From: Comamonas sp. lk
GTDB lineage: Bacteria; Pseudomonadota; Gammaproteobacteria; Burkholderiales; Burkholderiaceae_C
Assembly: GCF_900564145.1 (NCBI RefSeq)
Contig: NZ_UOOB01000002.1
Span: forward strand, 248,001 to 312,000
DNA: 64,000 nt
Reading direction: 5' to 3'
Position numbers and translations under genes: made by a program. Of this stretch, positions 8,896-17,800 are shown in pieces. The notes beneath the pieces were generated by a model. The model saw only the letters and a list, made by a program, of their open reading frames with translations. It was not told the DNA's origin and did not search any database. The first letter of the stretch is position 1; each line of letters starts with the position of its first letter.

Positions 8896-9555
8896 TCAGC
8901 GGCCCGCCGGTCTGGGGCCCGGTATCAGCCACTGCAGCAAGGCAACCAGCAGCATGGCCGTGAGCACATCGAGAATATGGTGCTGATGCACCAGCAGGGT
9001 GGAAGCGCAGATCGCCAGCCCCCAGACCAGCAAAAAAGCACACAAGCCGTGGCGGCCGCGTGCCCACTGGGTGCGCACCATGGCCAGGCCCGTGGCCACG
9101 GTATAGACGATGTGCAAAGAGGGCAGAAGATTGTGCGGCTTGTCCACCGCGAACATCAGCGTGAAGATGCTGCGGTAAGGCTCGGCATCGGGCACCACCC
9201 GGTCAAAAGCCAGATTGGCCGGAAACAGAGCGAACACCAGGCCGCAAATCACCGTCGCCGTGACCTGGCGCTTGCCCAAAGCATCCACATCCCGGGCATC
9301 GACCAGCCAGATGGGCAAAAGAATGAAGATGAAAAAGGAAAAGTAGACCCAGATGAACTCCGGCACCAGCGGAATCAGCCCATCCCAGGGAGTGATGAAG
9401 TCATGCCGCAACAGCTGCCGCGATGCCAGCCAGTTGCTGGCCGGATAGATGGCGTAGAACACCACCATGGTGCAGATCGCCCAGAACAGCAGGCCACGGC
9501 CTTTGGCCGCAGGCGAAGATTTGGAAAAAGGCGGGGACGGGAGCATCGGGGCCAT
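8896..9555 (-). CDS. PAP2-like / inositol phosphorylceramide synthase-like membrane protein
   Basis: 219 residues with five or six hydrophobic segments. LLPSLHIVYTVA and the later HQHHILDVLTA are the second and third motifs of PAP2-superfamily phosphatases and IPC-synthase-like transferases (nucleophilic His plus His/Asp relay). The first classical motif KxxxxxxRP is not visible; AFDRVVPDAEPYR lies at that place. That gap favours the IPCS-like branch over a generic phosphatidate phosphatase. Likely site is the inner membrane with the active site facing the periplasm. Substrate unknown. A second ATG three codons in (9546) is an alternative start. Confidence 0.75.
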   Translation of the reverse strand: MAPMLPSPPFSKSSPAAKGRGLLFWAICTMVVFYAIYPASNWLASRQLLRHDFITPWDGLIPLVPEFIWVYFSFFIFILLPIWLVDARDVDALGKRQVTATVICGLVFALFPANLAFDRVVPDAEPYRSIFTLMFAVDKPHNLLPSLHIVYTVATGLAMVRTQWARGRHGLCAFLLVWGLAICASTLLVHQHHILDVLTAMLLVALLQWLIPGPRPAGR

Positions 9556-9592
9556 TATGCAAACACGGCCCGCCAGCCGTGCAGGCTCCCCG

Positions 9593-9626
9593 TAAAAAAG
9601 GCCTGCAGCAATGCGCTACAGGCCTT
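9593..9626 (-). terminator. Rho-independent terminator of the cytochrome c gene
   Basis: On the minus strand AAGGCCTG pairs with CAGGCCTT around a 13-base loop and is followed by a run of six T. It lies 31 bases downstream of the cytochrome c stop. Confidence 0.8.
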
Positions 9627-9656
9627 GGGTCTTCCAGTGAAGCGCAGCAAATCGCA

Positions 9657-10100
9657 CTATTTGGCGGCAGGCTCTACCAGCAGCAACCAGCGCGCCATCA
9701 GCAAAGACTGCTCTTCGCTGATCTGCGGGTGGCGCGGCATGATGACATTGCCCCAGACGCCCACGCTGCCGCCGCGAATCTTGTCGGCCAGATAGGTCTC
9801 GGCATCCGCGCGATCACGGTATTTTTCGGCAATGCTCACAAAAGCCGGGCCCACAAACTTGCGATCCCAGCCATGGCAACGCATGCAGTCGGACTGTTCC
9901 ACCAGCTTCTTGCCAGCAGCCAGCTCAGGATGGCTCTGCACCAGCGCGTCCGCCGCCTGCTCGGCCATGCTGACCCGCATGATGCGCCAGCCGATATTTG
10001 CCACACCCAGCGCCGCGGCCAGCATGACCAGCCCGATCAGCCAGCCAATCCAGCGCGGTTTGGGCGGGTAGTTTTCTTCGTCGTCGATGGGATCAGTCAT
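9657..10100 (-). CDS. Membrane-anchored class I cytochrome c
   Basis: 147 residues. An N-terminal anchor (WIGWLIGLVMLAAALGVANIG, about 17-37) has no obvious cleavage site. A single haem site CMRCH follows (about residues 72-76), and GNVIMPRH gives the likely distal Met ligand (about 119). Size and motif spacing fit a c551/c552-like electron carrier. It would sit on the periplasmic face of the inner membrane. Its redox partner cannot be told from the neighbours (a PAP2-like gene and purH). A perfect inverted repeat lies 26 bases upstream of the start at 10126-10149. Confidence 0.85.
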   Translation of the reverse strand: MTDPIDDEENYPPKPRWIGWLIGLVMLAAALGVANIGWRIMRVSMAEQAADALVQSHPELAAGKKLVEQSDCMRCHGWDRKFVGPAFVSIAEKYRDRADAETYLADKIRGGSVGVWGNVIMPRHPQISEEQSLLMARWLLLVEPAAK

Positions 10101-10125
10101 TGCATATCACTCGCAGTTGTAGCTC

Positions 10126-10149
10126 GGCCCGCCAAGGCGGGCCGAAAAA
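10126..10149. repeat. Perfect GC-rich inverted repeat upstream of the cytochrome c gene
   Basis: TCGGCCCGCC and GGCGGGCCGA are separated by two A. There is no T-run in the exit direction on either strand, so it is not a normal terminator. It may be a decayed terminator of purH or a protein-binding or mRNA-processing site. Confidence 0.6.
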
Positions 10150-10160
10150 CGCTGTCTTTA

Positions 10161-10280
10161 GCGGTGAATACAGGTCCGCGAATCTTCAGATTCGCGATTC
10201 AGACGAGGCGTCGCAGTCGAAGGCAGTAGCAGCGCTACGGCGAGACTGCGCAACGAAGTATGAAGACCTGTATTCGCCGC
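10161..10280. repeat. 120-bp structured inverted-repeat element able to form a three-way junction
   Basis: The outer 16-bp arms GCGGTGAATACAGGTC (10161-10176) and GACCTGTATTCGCCGC (10265-10280) are complementary at 15 of 16 positions, and the exception is a U-G wobble on plus-strand RNA. Inside are two more hairpins. One is CGCGAATC/GATTCGCG with a TTCA loop (10177-10196). The other is CGCAGTC/GACTGCG (10212-10250) enclosing GTAGC-AGC-GCTAC (10226-10238). It sits 8 bases after the purH stop. No protein is evident. It could act as a purH 3' end, an ncRNA or a REP-like mobile repeat. Confidence 0.7.
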
Positions 10281-10288
10281 AGCTAAGA

Positions 10289-11887
10289 TCAGTGGCGGAA
10301 ATGGCGCACACCGGTGAACACCATGGCCACGCCACGCTCGTTCGCCGCATCGATCACTTCCTGATCGCGCATGGAGCCGCCGGGCTGGGCCACGCAGGTT
10401 GCGCCAGCGTCGACCACCACATCCAGACCGTCGCGGAAGGGGAAGAAGGCATCCGACGCCACGACGGTGTTCTGCAGCGACAGCTTGGCCGCTTCAGCCT
10501 TGATGGAGGCAATGCGGGCCGAGTCCAGACGCGACATCTGACCGGCGCCCACGCCCATGGTCATGCCGTTCTTGCAGAACACGATGGCGTTGGACTTGAC
10601 GAACTTGGCCACGTTCCAGGCAAACAGCAGGTCTTGCAGTTCTTCCGGGGTGGGTTGCTTGACGGTCACCACCTTCAGGTCCGCCAGAGTCAGCTCATGG
10701 TTATCGGAAGTCTGCAACAGCAGGCCCGAACCGATGCGCTTGGATTCGATGGCGTTGCGGCCATTGTCCCAGTCGGTTGCGCCGCCGGCAGGCAAAGCGA
10801 TGGTCATCAGACGCACATTGACCTTGGACTTGAAGATCTCCAGCGCTTCGGCGCTGAACTCGGGAGCCATCAGCACTTCGACGAACTGCTTGGAGACGGC
10901 TTCGGCAGCGGCCTTGTCCACGGGGCGATTGAAGGCGATGATGCCGCCGAAAGCGCTGGTGGGGTCGGTCTGGAAGGCCTTGGAATAGGCTTCGAAGGCG
11001 TTGGAGCCCACGGCCACGCCGCAGGGGTTGGCGTGCTTGACGATGACGCAGGCAGGCACATCGAAGCTCTTCACACATTCCCAGGCCGCATCGGCATCGG
11101 CAATATTGTTGTAGCTCAGTTCCTTGCCTTGCAACTGCACACCCGTAGCCAGCGAGCCGGGAGCGGGGTACAGATCGCGGTACCAGGCCGCTTGCTGGTG
11201 GCTGTTTTCGCCGTAGCGCAGGTCCTGGATCTTGACGAACTGGCTGTTGGCCTGGGCCGAGAACAGATTGCGCTCAGGCACGTATTCTTCAGACAGCTTT
11301 TCGTCTTCGAACTTGACCGACGACAGGTAGTCGCTGATGGCGCCGTCGTACTGGCTGATGCGGTTGAACGCAGCTACCGACAGCTCGAAACGCAGCTTGT
11401 TGGACAGCTTGCCGGCGGACTTCAGCTCGGCCAGCACGGCGTCGTACTGGTCGGCTGCGGTCAGCACGCCCACGTCTTTCCAGTTCTTGGCAGCGGAGCG
11501 CACCATGGCAGGGCCGCCGATGTCGATGTTCTCGATGGCGTCGGCCAGCGTGCAGCCGGCCTTGGCCACGGTGGCTTCGAAGGGGTAGAGGTTGACCACC
11601 AGCAGATCGATGGTCTCGATGCCGTGTTCCTTGAGCGCAGCCATGTGCTCGGGCAGCTCGCGACGGGCCAGCAGGCCGCCGTGCACCATGGGATGCAGGG
11701 TCTTGACGCGGCCGTCCAGCATCTCGGGGAACTTGGTGACTTCAGCCACTTCGGTCACGGGCAGGCCCTTGTCGGCCAGCAGCTTGGCCGTGCCGCCGGT
11801 GGACAACAGCTGCACGCCTAGGGCGTGCAGGGCTTGGGCAAATTCGACGATACCGGTCTTGTCAGAGACGGAGATCAGAGCTTTCAT
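10289..11887 (-). CDS. purH: Bifunctional AICAR formyltransferase / IMP cyclohydrolase
   Basis: 532 residues, normal for PurH. The N-terminal MGS-like cyclohydrolase domain (about 1-190) starts [12 protein letters not shown], with [11 protein letters not shown] and GRVKTLHP. The C-terminal transformylase domain (about 200-532) has [12 protein letters not shown], the KHANPCGVA catalytic region and the terminal [10 protein letters not shown]...FTGVRHFRH signature. It performs the last two steps of IMP synthesis. The ATG at 11887 is used because an in-frame TTG three codons upstream has no supporting signal. It lies downstream of fis on the same strand with a 107-base gap. Confidence 0.97.
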   Translation of the reverse strand: MKALISVSDKTGIVEFAQALHALGVQLLSTGGTAKLLADKGLPVTEVAEVTKFPEMLDGRVKTLHPMVHGGLLARRELPEHMAALKEHGIETIDLLVVNLYPFEATVAKAGCTLADAIENIDIGGPAMVRSAAKNWKDVGVLTAADQYDAVLAELKSAGKLSNKLRFELSVAAFNRISQYDGAISDYLSSVKFEDEKLSEEYVPERNLFSAQANSQFVKIQDLRYGENSHQQAAWYRDLYPAPGSLATGVQLQGKELSYNNIADADAAWECVKSFDVPACVIVKHANPCGVAVGSNAFEAYSKAFQTDPTSAFGGIIAFNRPVDKAAAEAVSKQFVEVLMAPEFSAEALEIFKSKVNVRLMTIALPAGGATDWDNGRNAIESKRIGSGLLLQTSDNHELTLADLKVVTVKQPTPEELQDLLFAWNVAKFVKSNAIVFCKNGMTMGVGAGQMSRLDSARIASIKAEAAKLSLQNTVVASDAFFPFRDGLDVVVDAGATCVAQPGGSMRDQEVIDAANERGVAMVFTGVRHFRH

Positions 11888-11994
11888 GGGCGTCAATCAA
11901 GGTTTGGAATAAAACAAGCCGCAAGTGCAGGTGAGTAATGCGCTTGCAGCTATTAATTTGGGAGTATCTGTATCGCTTGGGTCCGGGCTTGCGC

Positions 11995-12228
11995 TCACAG
12001 CATCTGGTGATCGACCAGCTTTTTGCGCAAGGTGTTGCGGTTCAGGCCCAGCCATTCGGCGGCACGCGACTGGTTGTTGTCGGCGTGGCTCATCACCACG
12101 TCCAGCAGCGGTTTTTCGACCAGACGGATCACCATGTCATAAACATTGGCAGGCGTCTCGCCATCCAGATCGCGAAAGTAGCCCTCCAGGCTGTCGCGAA
12201 CGCATTGTTCTAAATTCTGGTTGCTCAT
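11995..12228 (-). CDS. fis: DNA-binding protein Fis
   Basis: 77 residues, the short Fis form typical of betaproteobacteria (E. coli Fis has 98). The C-terminal half carries the HTH QSRAAEWLGLNRNTLRKKL. The N-terminal beta-hairpin arm of enteric Fis is shortened. Fis is a nucleoid-associated factor that bends DNA and activates rRNA and other growth-rate-controlled promoters. Its ATG overlaps the dusB stop by four bases (ATGA), reproducing the conserved dusB-fis operon and implying coupled translation. Confidence 0.95.
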   Translation of the reverse strand: MSNQNLEQCVRDSLEGYFRDLDGETPANVYDMVIRLVEKPLLDVVMSHADNNQSRAAEWLGLNRNTLRKKLVDHQML

Positions 12229-13289
12229 GCACTTATTCCTGCGGGTTCATCCAGCTCGGCGTCTTGTCGGACACCTGCCGTGGCCGCCGGTATCCGATCC
12301 ATCTGCTGCCCCAGGGCATCCAGAAAATCGGCTACGGCCTGCCATTGCACCGCGCAGTCCTCAATTGTGTTGATGTGTTTTCGAAAGTCTTCGCCCCCCG
12401 GTAGGCTGCGCAAATACCAGGCAATGTGCTTGCGCGCACTGCGTACGCCCGTGCCTTCGCCGTAGAGGCTGTAGTGATCTTGCAAATGCTCCAGCAGCAG
12501 ACGGCGCAGCTCCGCCACCAGCGGCGGGGCCATATGCTCGCCCGTGGCCAGAAAATGGGCTATCTCGCGAAAGATCCAGGGCCTGCCCTGAGCGGCACGG
12601 CCGACCATGATGGCGTCCGCACCCGTGTAAGCCAGCACGTCCCTGGCCTTTTCGGGGCTGGTGATATCGCCGTTGGCCACCACGGGCACGCTCACCGCCT
12701 GTTTGACGGCCGCAATCGTGTCGTACTCGGCAAAGCCTTTGTAGCCCTGCTCGCGGGTGCGGCCGTGAACCGTGAGCATCTGGATGCCCACGTCCTCGAA
12801 CTGGCGGGCCAGCAGCACCGCATTCTTGTGCTCGTCGCACCAGCCGGTGCGCATCTTCAGGGTCACCGGCACGTTGTAGGGGCGTGCAGCCTCCACCACG
12901 GCGCGGGCAATCTCCACGGCCAGAGGCTCGTTCTGCATCAGGGCGGAACCCGCCCATTTGTTGCAGACCTTCTTGGCCGGGCAGCCCATGTTGATGTCGA
13001 TGATTTGCGCACCGCGCTCGATGTTGTAGACGGCGGCCTCGGCCATCATCTGCGCTTCGGTCCCGGCGATCTGCACGGAAATCGGGCCGGGCTCGCCTTC
13101 ATGGTTGGCTCGGCGGCTGGTTTTCAGGCTGTTCCACAGGTCTTTGCGCGATGTCACCATCTCGCTGACCGCATAACCCGCTCCCAAGGCCTTGCACAAC
13201 TGGCGAAACGGCCTGTCCGTCACACCCGCCATGGGCGCGACAAACAAGCGGTTTGCCAATGGGATATGACCAATGTGCAGTGCAGGCAT
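12225..13289 (-). CDS. dusB: tRNA-dihydrouridine synthase B
   Basis: 354 residues starting at MPALHIGHIPLANR (13289). A longer in-frame extension to 13343 is not family-like. It has the TIM-barrel FMN enzyme signatures LFVAPMAGVTDRPFR, MGCPAKKVCNKWAGSALM (catalytic Cys that protonates the uridine) and VVANGDI / DAIMVGRAAQGRPW (FMN phosphate). The enzyme reduces specific uridines in the tRNA D-loop using NADPH. It is the first gene of the dusB-fis unit. Confidence 0.95.
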   Translation of the reverse strand: MPALHIGHIPLANRLFVAPMAGVTDRPFRQLCKALGAGYAVSEMVTSRKDLWNSLKTSRRANHEGEPGPISVQIAGTEAQMMAEAAVYNIERGAQIIDINMGCPAKKVCNKWAGSALMQNEPLAVEIARAVVEAARPYNVPVTLKMRTGWCDEHKNAVLLARQFEDVGIQMLTVHGRTREQGYKGFAEYDTIAAVKQAVSVPVVANGDITSPEKARDVLAYTGADAIMVGRAAQGRPWIFREIAHFLATGEHMAPPLVAELRRLLLEHLQDHYSLYGEGTGVRSARKHIAWYLRSLPGGEDFRKHINTIEDCAVQWQAVADFLDALGQQMDRIPAATAGVRQDAELDEPAGISA

Positions 13290-13434
13290 GAGTTGGGGTC
13301 GAAGGCCGCGCGCAGCATGAAGCAAAGGCGCAGCCGGGAGCAAGAAAAGAGGGCTGAATTATACCTGCCCAAATTTTCAGCAACAGCCAACGAAGTGCAT
13401 CCCCCTGCACTGCGAATCACTATCCGTGCAGTGC

Positions 13435-14211
13435 CTACTGCAGCTTGCGAACCGGCAGGTCGAAATACTGGTCCGGATAGGGTTCGTTGACCAGGGTGTA
13501 ATGCCACCATTCCTCGGGCAGATTGCGCCAACCGTGGCGCTGCATCAGGCTGCGCAGCCACAGGCGGTTGTACCTCACGTCGGGCGATTGCCCTCGGTGC
13601 TCGGTGTGGGATTGCTCGTCAAACAGGTCGAACGGCGTGCCCATGTCCACATCGATACCGTCGGCCAGTGGGCCGCGCACCTGCTGGCTGGCGCGCATGG
13701 CGTCCACCACCATCAGTGTCAGATCTGCCGTGCTGGCCCGGCTGTGACCCGACTTTTCAGCGATATAGCCGCGCTTGAACAGCTCGGATTTGGGCACCCG
13801 AGGGTAATACATGTCCCGGTTTTTCTGATCCGCCAGGTCCTTGCCCCAGCGCACAAAGTCGTTGACCGCCTTCTGCGGTCGATAGCAGTCATAGACCTTG
13901 AGCGCCATCCCGCTGGCGGCCAGCTCTTTCTGTACGGCAGCCAGCGATTGCGCGGCAGGGCGGCTCAGCCAGCACTGGGCGCCTTCGTAGCCGGCCACGG
14001 GACGGCCCATGAAGTTGTGCGGCCCCACATAGCGCACGTCCTCGCGCACGCCCGGGGCCAGCGTGGCCAGGGCCACCAGATCAACCGAGTTCTCAGGCTT
14101 TTTTTGCACTGTAGCCGCCGTCTGATGGGCACATCCCGCTATCAAAATTAAAGCAGAAACAGCCACAAGCGCCTTGCCCAGCACTCCCGTCCTTCCCGCA
14201 TTCAACGCCAT
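13435..14211 (-). CDS. D-alanyl-D-alanine dipeptidase (VanX/DdpX family), predicted lipoprotein
   Basis: 258 residues. A signal peptide ends in a lipobox (LILIAGC, Cys about 27), so the enzyme is probably anchored in the periplasm. GHSRASTADLTL gives the first zinc His and Asp, DMGTPFDLF the substrate region, and EWWHYTL the catalytic Glu and last His. CYRPQKAV matches the catalytic Arg segment. It should hydrolyse D-Ala-D-Ala or a related dipeptide. No vanH/vanA ligase is nearby, so resistance is not implied; peptidoglycan-peptide scavenging is a better guess. It is monocistronic on the minus strand. Confidence 0.85.
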   Translation of the reverse strand: MALNAGRTGVLGKALVAVSALILIAGCAHQTAATVQKKPENSVDLVALATLAPGVREDVRYVGPHNFMGRPVAGYEGAQCWLSRPAAQSLAAVQKELAASGMALKVYDCYRPQKAVNDFVRWGKDLADQKNRDMYYPRVPKSELFKRGYIAEKSGHSRASTADLTLMVVDAMRASQQVRGPLADGIDVDMGTPFDLFDEQSHTEHRGQSPDVRYNRLWLRSLMQRHGWRNLPEEWWHYTLVNEPYPDQYFDLPVRKLQ

Positions 14212-14353
14212 TGATGACTCCTGTTGGCTTTAACTTGGTTGGCTGTCAAAAATTTCCAGCATACGCATTCAGATGTAACACGATACAGCAAGGTGCAGCC
14301 CGCCCAACCCCCAGGCGTGAGGGAATTGACCCCCCGCCTACACTGACAGCCGT

Positions 14354-14884
14354 ATGGAAGTCTGGATACATCAGTTGCTGCAATGGCTGTCGCTGCCCGA
14401 ACTGGGGCTGAGCACGGTCTTCATCGTCGCCCTTATTTCAGCCACCTTGCTGCCCCTGGGTTCCGAGCCGCTGGTGGCGGCCCTGGTCTCGGCCAACCCG
14501 GCGCTGTTCTGGCCGGCCATCCTGGTCGCCACGGCGGGCAACACCATTGGCGGCGCCATCAGCTGGTGGATGGGCCTGGGTGCCCAACGGGCCTGGAGCA
14601 AGGCCCGCAAGCTGCGCCATCAGCAAGACGGCGCCCCGGCGCAGAAAAGCCTGCGCCAGCAGTCCCGCTGGCATCGCATCGCCCGCAGCTGGCTGCGCAA
14701 ATACGGGGCCAAGACCTGCCTGCTGAGCTGGCTGCCCATCGTAGGCGACCCCTTGTGCGCCGTGGCAGGCTGGCTGCGCCTGCCCTTCTGGCCTTGCGTG
14801 GCCTATATGGCGATAGGCAAGTTCTTGCGCTACTTTTTGATGACGGCCGGTCTGCAGCAGCTGTTCACGCACTTTTTCAACTGA
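14354..14884 (+). CDS. DedA/YqaA-family inner-membrane protein
   Basis: 176 residues with four or so hydrophobic segments. LISATLLPLGSEPLVAAL near residue 30 and GNTIGGAISWWMG near 60 match the YqaA branch of the DedA (SNARE-associated/VTT) family; LPIVGDPLCAVAGWLR forms the re-entrant segment. DedA proteins are implicated in undecaprenyl-phosphate or phospholipid flipping and in envelope proton-motive-force homeostasis. The role of YqaA itself is unproven. The gene is tail to tail with the porin gene with zero intergenic bases. Confidence 0.85.
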   Translation: MEVWIHQLLQWLSLPELGLSTVFIVALISATLLPLGSEPLVAALVSANPALFWPAILVATAGNTIGGAISWWMGLGAQRAWSKARKLRHQQDGAPAQKSLRQQSRWHRIARSWLRKYGAKTCLLSWLPIVGDPLCAVAGWLRLPFWPCVAYMAIGKFLRYFLMTAGLQQLFTHFFN

Positions 14885-16294
14885 TCAGAACTCGGTGTGC
14901 AAGCGCAGGCTGAACACATTGACCGGCCCGCGCGCAGCGTTGTATGCCGGGTTGCGGATGTGCTGCCAGTCAAAAGTGGCGAACGTGCCCTTGACGAGGG
15001 AGACGCTGTAGAAGCTCTCGAAAATCGTCTCCGGCTTGTAGCGCAACTGCCCATCGCCTATGAACGGGCCCATGCCGCCTGCGGCCAGATAGCCGCGGTG
15101 GGTGGCAGACAGATAGTTGCGCACCAGACCCAGGCCCACCGTATCCTGCGCACGCCCCCAGCGGCTGCCACGCACCAACAGACCGGCTGACAGGGAACGA
15201 TCAATCTCGGTGAAGGCATAGGTCTCGGTCTTGCCATCGGCCCAGCTGCCGCGCGCAAACAGGCCTACGTCATTCGTCAGCGCCTGCTCCAGATTCAGGC
15301 CAAAGCCCCACTTGGTCTGCACTCCGTGGCGCACCGCGTCCAGGTCCGGCGTCGTTGCTGTGGCAGTCCCGTATTTCAAGGCATCCGAATAGCGCGACAT
15401 CACCGAATGGTTGCGAAACACCAGCGCGCGCAGCTTGCCGGGCTGGCCCGCCCACACATGGGCATGCTCAAGCTCTAGCTGATCACCGTAATGCTTGAAA
15501 AAGCGTGAATCCAGCGGCTGGCCGTTGGGCTCCTTGGGCTGAACAAAGCGGCCAAAACGCAGGGCCCAATCGTCGTAATACCACTCCAGCACAGCGCCCC
15601 AGGTATAGCCGCGCGCATCGGCTGCATAGTCATAAGCGCCGTGCGTCATGAGCGCCCAGTTCATGAACTGGGTACGCGGGTCATGGTTGTAGGCATTGCC
15701 GTCGAAGATATCGATCACCGACAGATTGCCCGCCGTGAGCACCAGTCGGCGCTTGTCCACCATGCCGGCCAGTTGGCCGGCCTCGGACTCCTGTGCTTCC
15801 TGGCCGCCACCGTAACCCCAGGTCTGGCGTACAAAAGCGCGCGCCCGGTAGGCCTTGAGCGTAGCTCCCGAGGTACGGGCCAGCTCCCCATTGGGAAAGC
15901 CACCCAGGCCGGTCAAGCCCGAAAGCGGCACGCCTTGGGCGGCCTCCAGGTCCAGATAGGCCTCGCCACCCGCCCAGGGGCGGTAGCCCATCGATGCCGT
16001 GGTGGTAAACGAATAGCTGCGCTCTTTTTGCGGCACCAGGCTGTTGGCCCCGGTATAGGGTGCATCAAAAGCCGGCTTGCGCTGCCAAACATAAGTGGCT
16101 TGAAACTTGGCATTCCACTGCTCTGGCTCCACCAGCTTCGTGCTCGGCACGCTATCGGCGGCGCTGAGCGCATCGACGGCCTCGCTTGGCTGAGCCAGGG
16201 CTGGCGCCATCCAGGCGACAGATAAAGAGAAAACTCCGCCTGCACAGAGCAGATTCTTCAGAGAGTTGTTGTATGTGTTTTTTTGCTGTTGCAT
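14885..16294 (-). CDS. Carbohydrate-selective porin, OprB family
   Basis: 469 residues from the ATG at 16294, preceded by AAGGAG seven bases upstream. A signal peptide (about 1-34, ending LAQ-like) leads into an outer-membrane beta-barrel. FDGNAYNHDPRTQFMNWAL and the following ALMTHGAYDYAADARGYTWG are OprB signatures, and the protein ends in Phe as outer-membrane barrels do. It should allow passive entry of sugars or small polyols. No sugar transporter lies beside it, so the substrate is unknown. An ATATTGC/GCAATAT dyad lies 327 bases upstream. Confidence 0.85.
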   Translation of the reverse strand: MQQQKNTYNNSLKNLLCAGGVFSLSVAWMAPALAQPSEAVDALSAADSVPSTKLVEPEQWNAKFQATYVWQRKPAFDAPYTGANSLVPQKERSYSFTTTASMGYRPWAGGEAYLDLEAAQGVPLSGLTGLGGFPNGELARTSGATLKAYRARAFVRQTWGYGGGQEAQESEAGQLAGMVDKRRLVLTAGNLSVIDIFDGNAYNHDPRTQFMNWALMTHGAYDYAADARGYTWGAVLEWYYDDWALRFGRFVQPKEPNGQPLDSRFFKHYGDQLELEHAHVWAGQPGKLRALVFRNHSVMSRYSDALKYGTATATTPDLDAVRHGVQTKWGFGLNLEQALTNDVGLFARGSWADGKTETYAFTEIDRSLSAGLLVRGSRWGRAQDTVGLGLVRNYLSATHRGYLAAGGMGPFIGDGQLRYKPETIFESFYSVSLVKGTFATFDWQHIRNPAYNAARGPVNVFSLRLHTEF

Positions 16295-16738
16295 TCGCAC
16301 TCCTTGCTGCACATGTGCACAGTCCCTCGACTGCGCAGACAGCGAACTACCAGATAAGGAGAAAGAAGCCATCTCTGTCATGCACGCAGCCGCAGCCATG
16401 CTGCCGCAGGCTGGCAACGGCCATCGCGTTGGTGATTACAGAAAATGGAAAGGCCGGCCACACTGGCTGTAGAACACATGCTCTACCCAATGCTGGACAT
16501 GGCCGAGACGTCAGCCTGCCCGAGACATACCGATGCGTGGCACCGGCCTACAACTATCACTCGGGCTAGTAGTCACTGCCGTCCTTTTGAAAATGAAAGT
16601 GCGCGGATTATAGGCAGCGAATATTGCACTGCAATATCTGCTGTGGCTTGCGGCATAAGAACCACAGTTCGCCAGGATAGGCTCAGGTAAACGCGCCGCT
16701 CCAGCGGCCCGGCTGCGGCATATCCCCCAACCCGTAAT
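16295..16738. other. 444-base intergenic region between porin and Bug receptor
   Basis: No convincing gene. It holds the porin leader, a perfect dyad at 16621-16637 and AT-rich sequence around 16600-16640. The open frames crossing it have no recognisable protein features or ribosome-binding sites. Confidence 0.6.
16621..16637. promoter_or_regulatory. Dyad symmetric site ATATTGC-ACT-GCAATAT
   Basis: Perfect 7-bp inverted repeat with a 3-bp spacer in the only AT-rich patch between the Bug receptor gene and the porin gene. It could be an operator for the porin. No regulator is assigned. Confidence 0.35.
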
Positions 16739-17737
16739 TCAATCCACCTTCAGTCCCAAACTTTGGGTGACGGCGGCATAGCGATCCATATCGGTTTGAA
16801 TCTGCTGCGCAAACTGCCCAGGCGTCTGTTTCAGCAAGGTGTAGCCCTGCTGTGTCAGCGCCTGCTGCATTTCAGGGGCACTCAAAATCTGGTTGAGCGC
16901 CTCATTCAGGTGCGCCACCACCGCATCAGGTGTCGTCGCCGGTGCCAGCAAGCCATGCCATTGCTCTAGCGCAAAGGATTTGACGCCTTCCTCCGCCACC
17001 GTAGGCACGTCGGCCAGCTGAGGCACGCGCTGCGGTGCGGTGATGGCAATGGCACGCACGCGGCCAGCTTCGATCAAGGGCGTTGCACTGCTGGCGGTCA
17101 CCACGCCCAGTGCTACCTGGCCCGCAGCCACCGCCGTGATGGCCGGACCGCAGCCCTTGTAGGGAACATGCTGCAAACGCACTTGCGCAGCCTGGGCCAG
17201 CATCTCGCCGGCCATATGCTGGGGCGTGCCGTTGCCGCAGCTGGCAAACGCCAGAGGTGCCGCAGATGAAGCAAGCTTCAGCGCATCGCCCAGCGTATGC
17301 ACCTCGCTTTGCTGCGGAACGACCAGCACCGAGGCAATCGTGCCCGCGTTGAACACCGGCTTGAAGTCCTTGCGCGGATCGAAATCCAGATGCTGGTACA
17401 CGCCGGGGTTGATGGCAAACGTGCTGTTGACCATCAGCAGCGTGCTGCCGTCGCCCGCCGCCTCCGCCACCTGACGCGCGCCGATATTGCCGCTGGCACC
17501 GGGGCGGTTTTCCACCACCACCGTCTGGCCTATGCGCTGCTGCAGCTCGGCCCCCAGCTTGCGGGCCAGTAAATCCGTACCGCCTCCGGGCGGAAAGGTC
17601 ACCACGATGGTGATGGGCTTTTCAAACCGCATGGCAGCCTTGCCCGTGCTGGCCTGCCACAGGCCTGCGGCGGCCATCACCAACACGGCGGCCGTCAGCA
17701 CAGCCCAGTTGCGGCGATGTTTAGGAATCATCTTCAT
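16739..17737 (-). CDS. Bug/TctC-family tripartite tricarboxylate receptor
   Basis: 332 residues. A signal peptide or anchor (VLTAAVLVMAAAGLWQA, about 13-30) precedes a type I periplasmic-binding fold. ITIVVTFPPGGGTDLLAR, VVVENRPGASGNIGA and HVPYKGCGPAITAVAAGQV are the family signatures for ligand carboxylate binding. No tctAB membrane genes are near, as is usual for the large orphan Bug families of Burkholderiales. Ligand unknown. It lies 133 bases downstream of nadC on the same strand; a GC-rich repeat fills that gap. Confidence 0.88.
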   Translation of the reverse strand: MKMIPKHRRNWAVLTAAVLVMAAAGLWQASTGKAAMRFEKPITIVVTFPPGGGTDLLARKLGAELQQRIGQTVVVENRPGASGNIGARQVAEAAGDGSTLLMVNSTFAINPGVYQHLDFDPRKDFKPVFNAGTIASVLVVPQQSEVHTLGDALKLASSAAPLAFASCGNGTPQHMAGEMLAQAAQVRLQHVPYKGCGPAITAVAAGQVALGVVTASSATPLIEAGRVRAIAITAPQRVPQLADVPTVAEEGVKSFALEQWHGLLAPATTPDAVVAHLNEALNQILSAPEMQQALTQQGYTLLKQTPGQFAQQIQTDMDRYAAVTQSLGLKVD

Positions 17738-17800
17738 CAGCTACACCACAGGACACGCAAAGGCAAAGCGCACGCCAGAGACGCCGAGCAAGAGCCTGGG

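Noticed and set aside
10126..10149. Rho-independent terminator for purH or cytochrome c
   Set aside because: The stem is perfect, but the run of A/T is on the wrong side for transcripts from purH, and it lies upstream of the cytochrome c gene.
10100..11821. Long plus-strand frame opposite purH
   Set aside because: Runs through the structured element and is rich in Gln/His/Gly as expected from antisense purH. PurH is unambiguous.
13435..14211. Vancomycin-resistance locus
   Set aside because: Only a VanX-like dipeptidase is present. There is no vanH, vanA or vanRS, and the host is Gram-negative.
16739..17737. Complete tripartite tricarboxylate transporter
   Set aside because: Only the TctC-like receptor is present here and at 31667. 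No tctA/tctB genes are found in the window.
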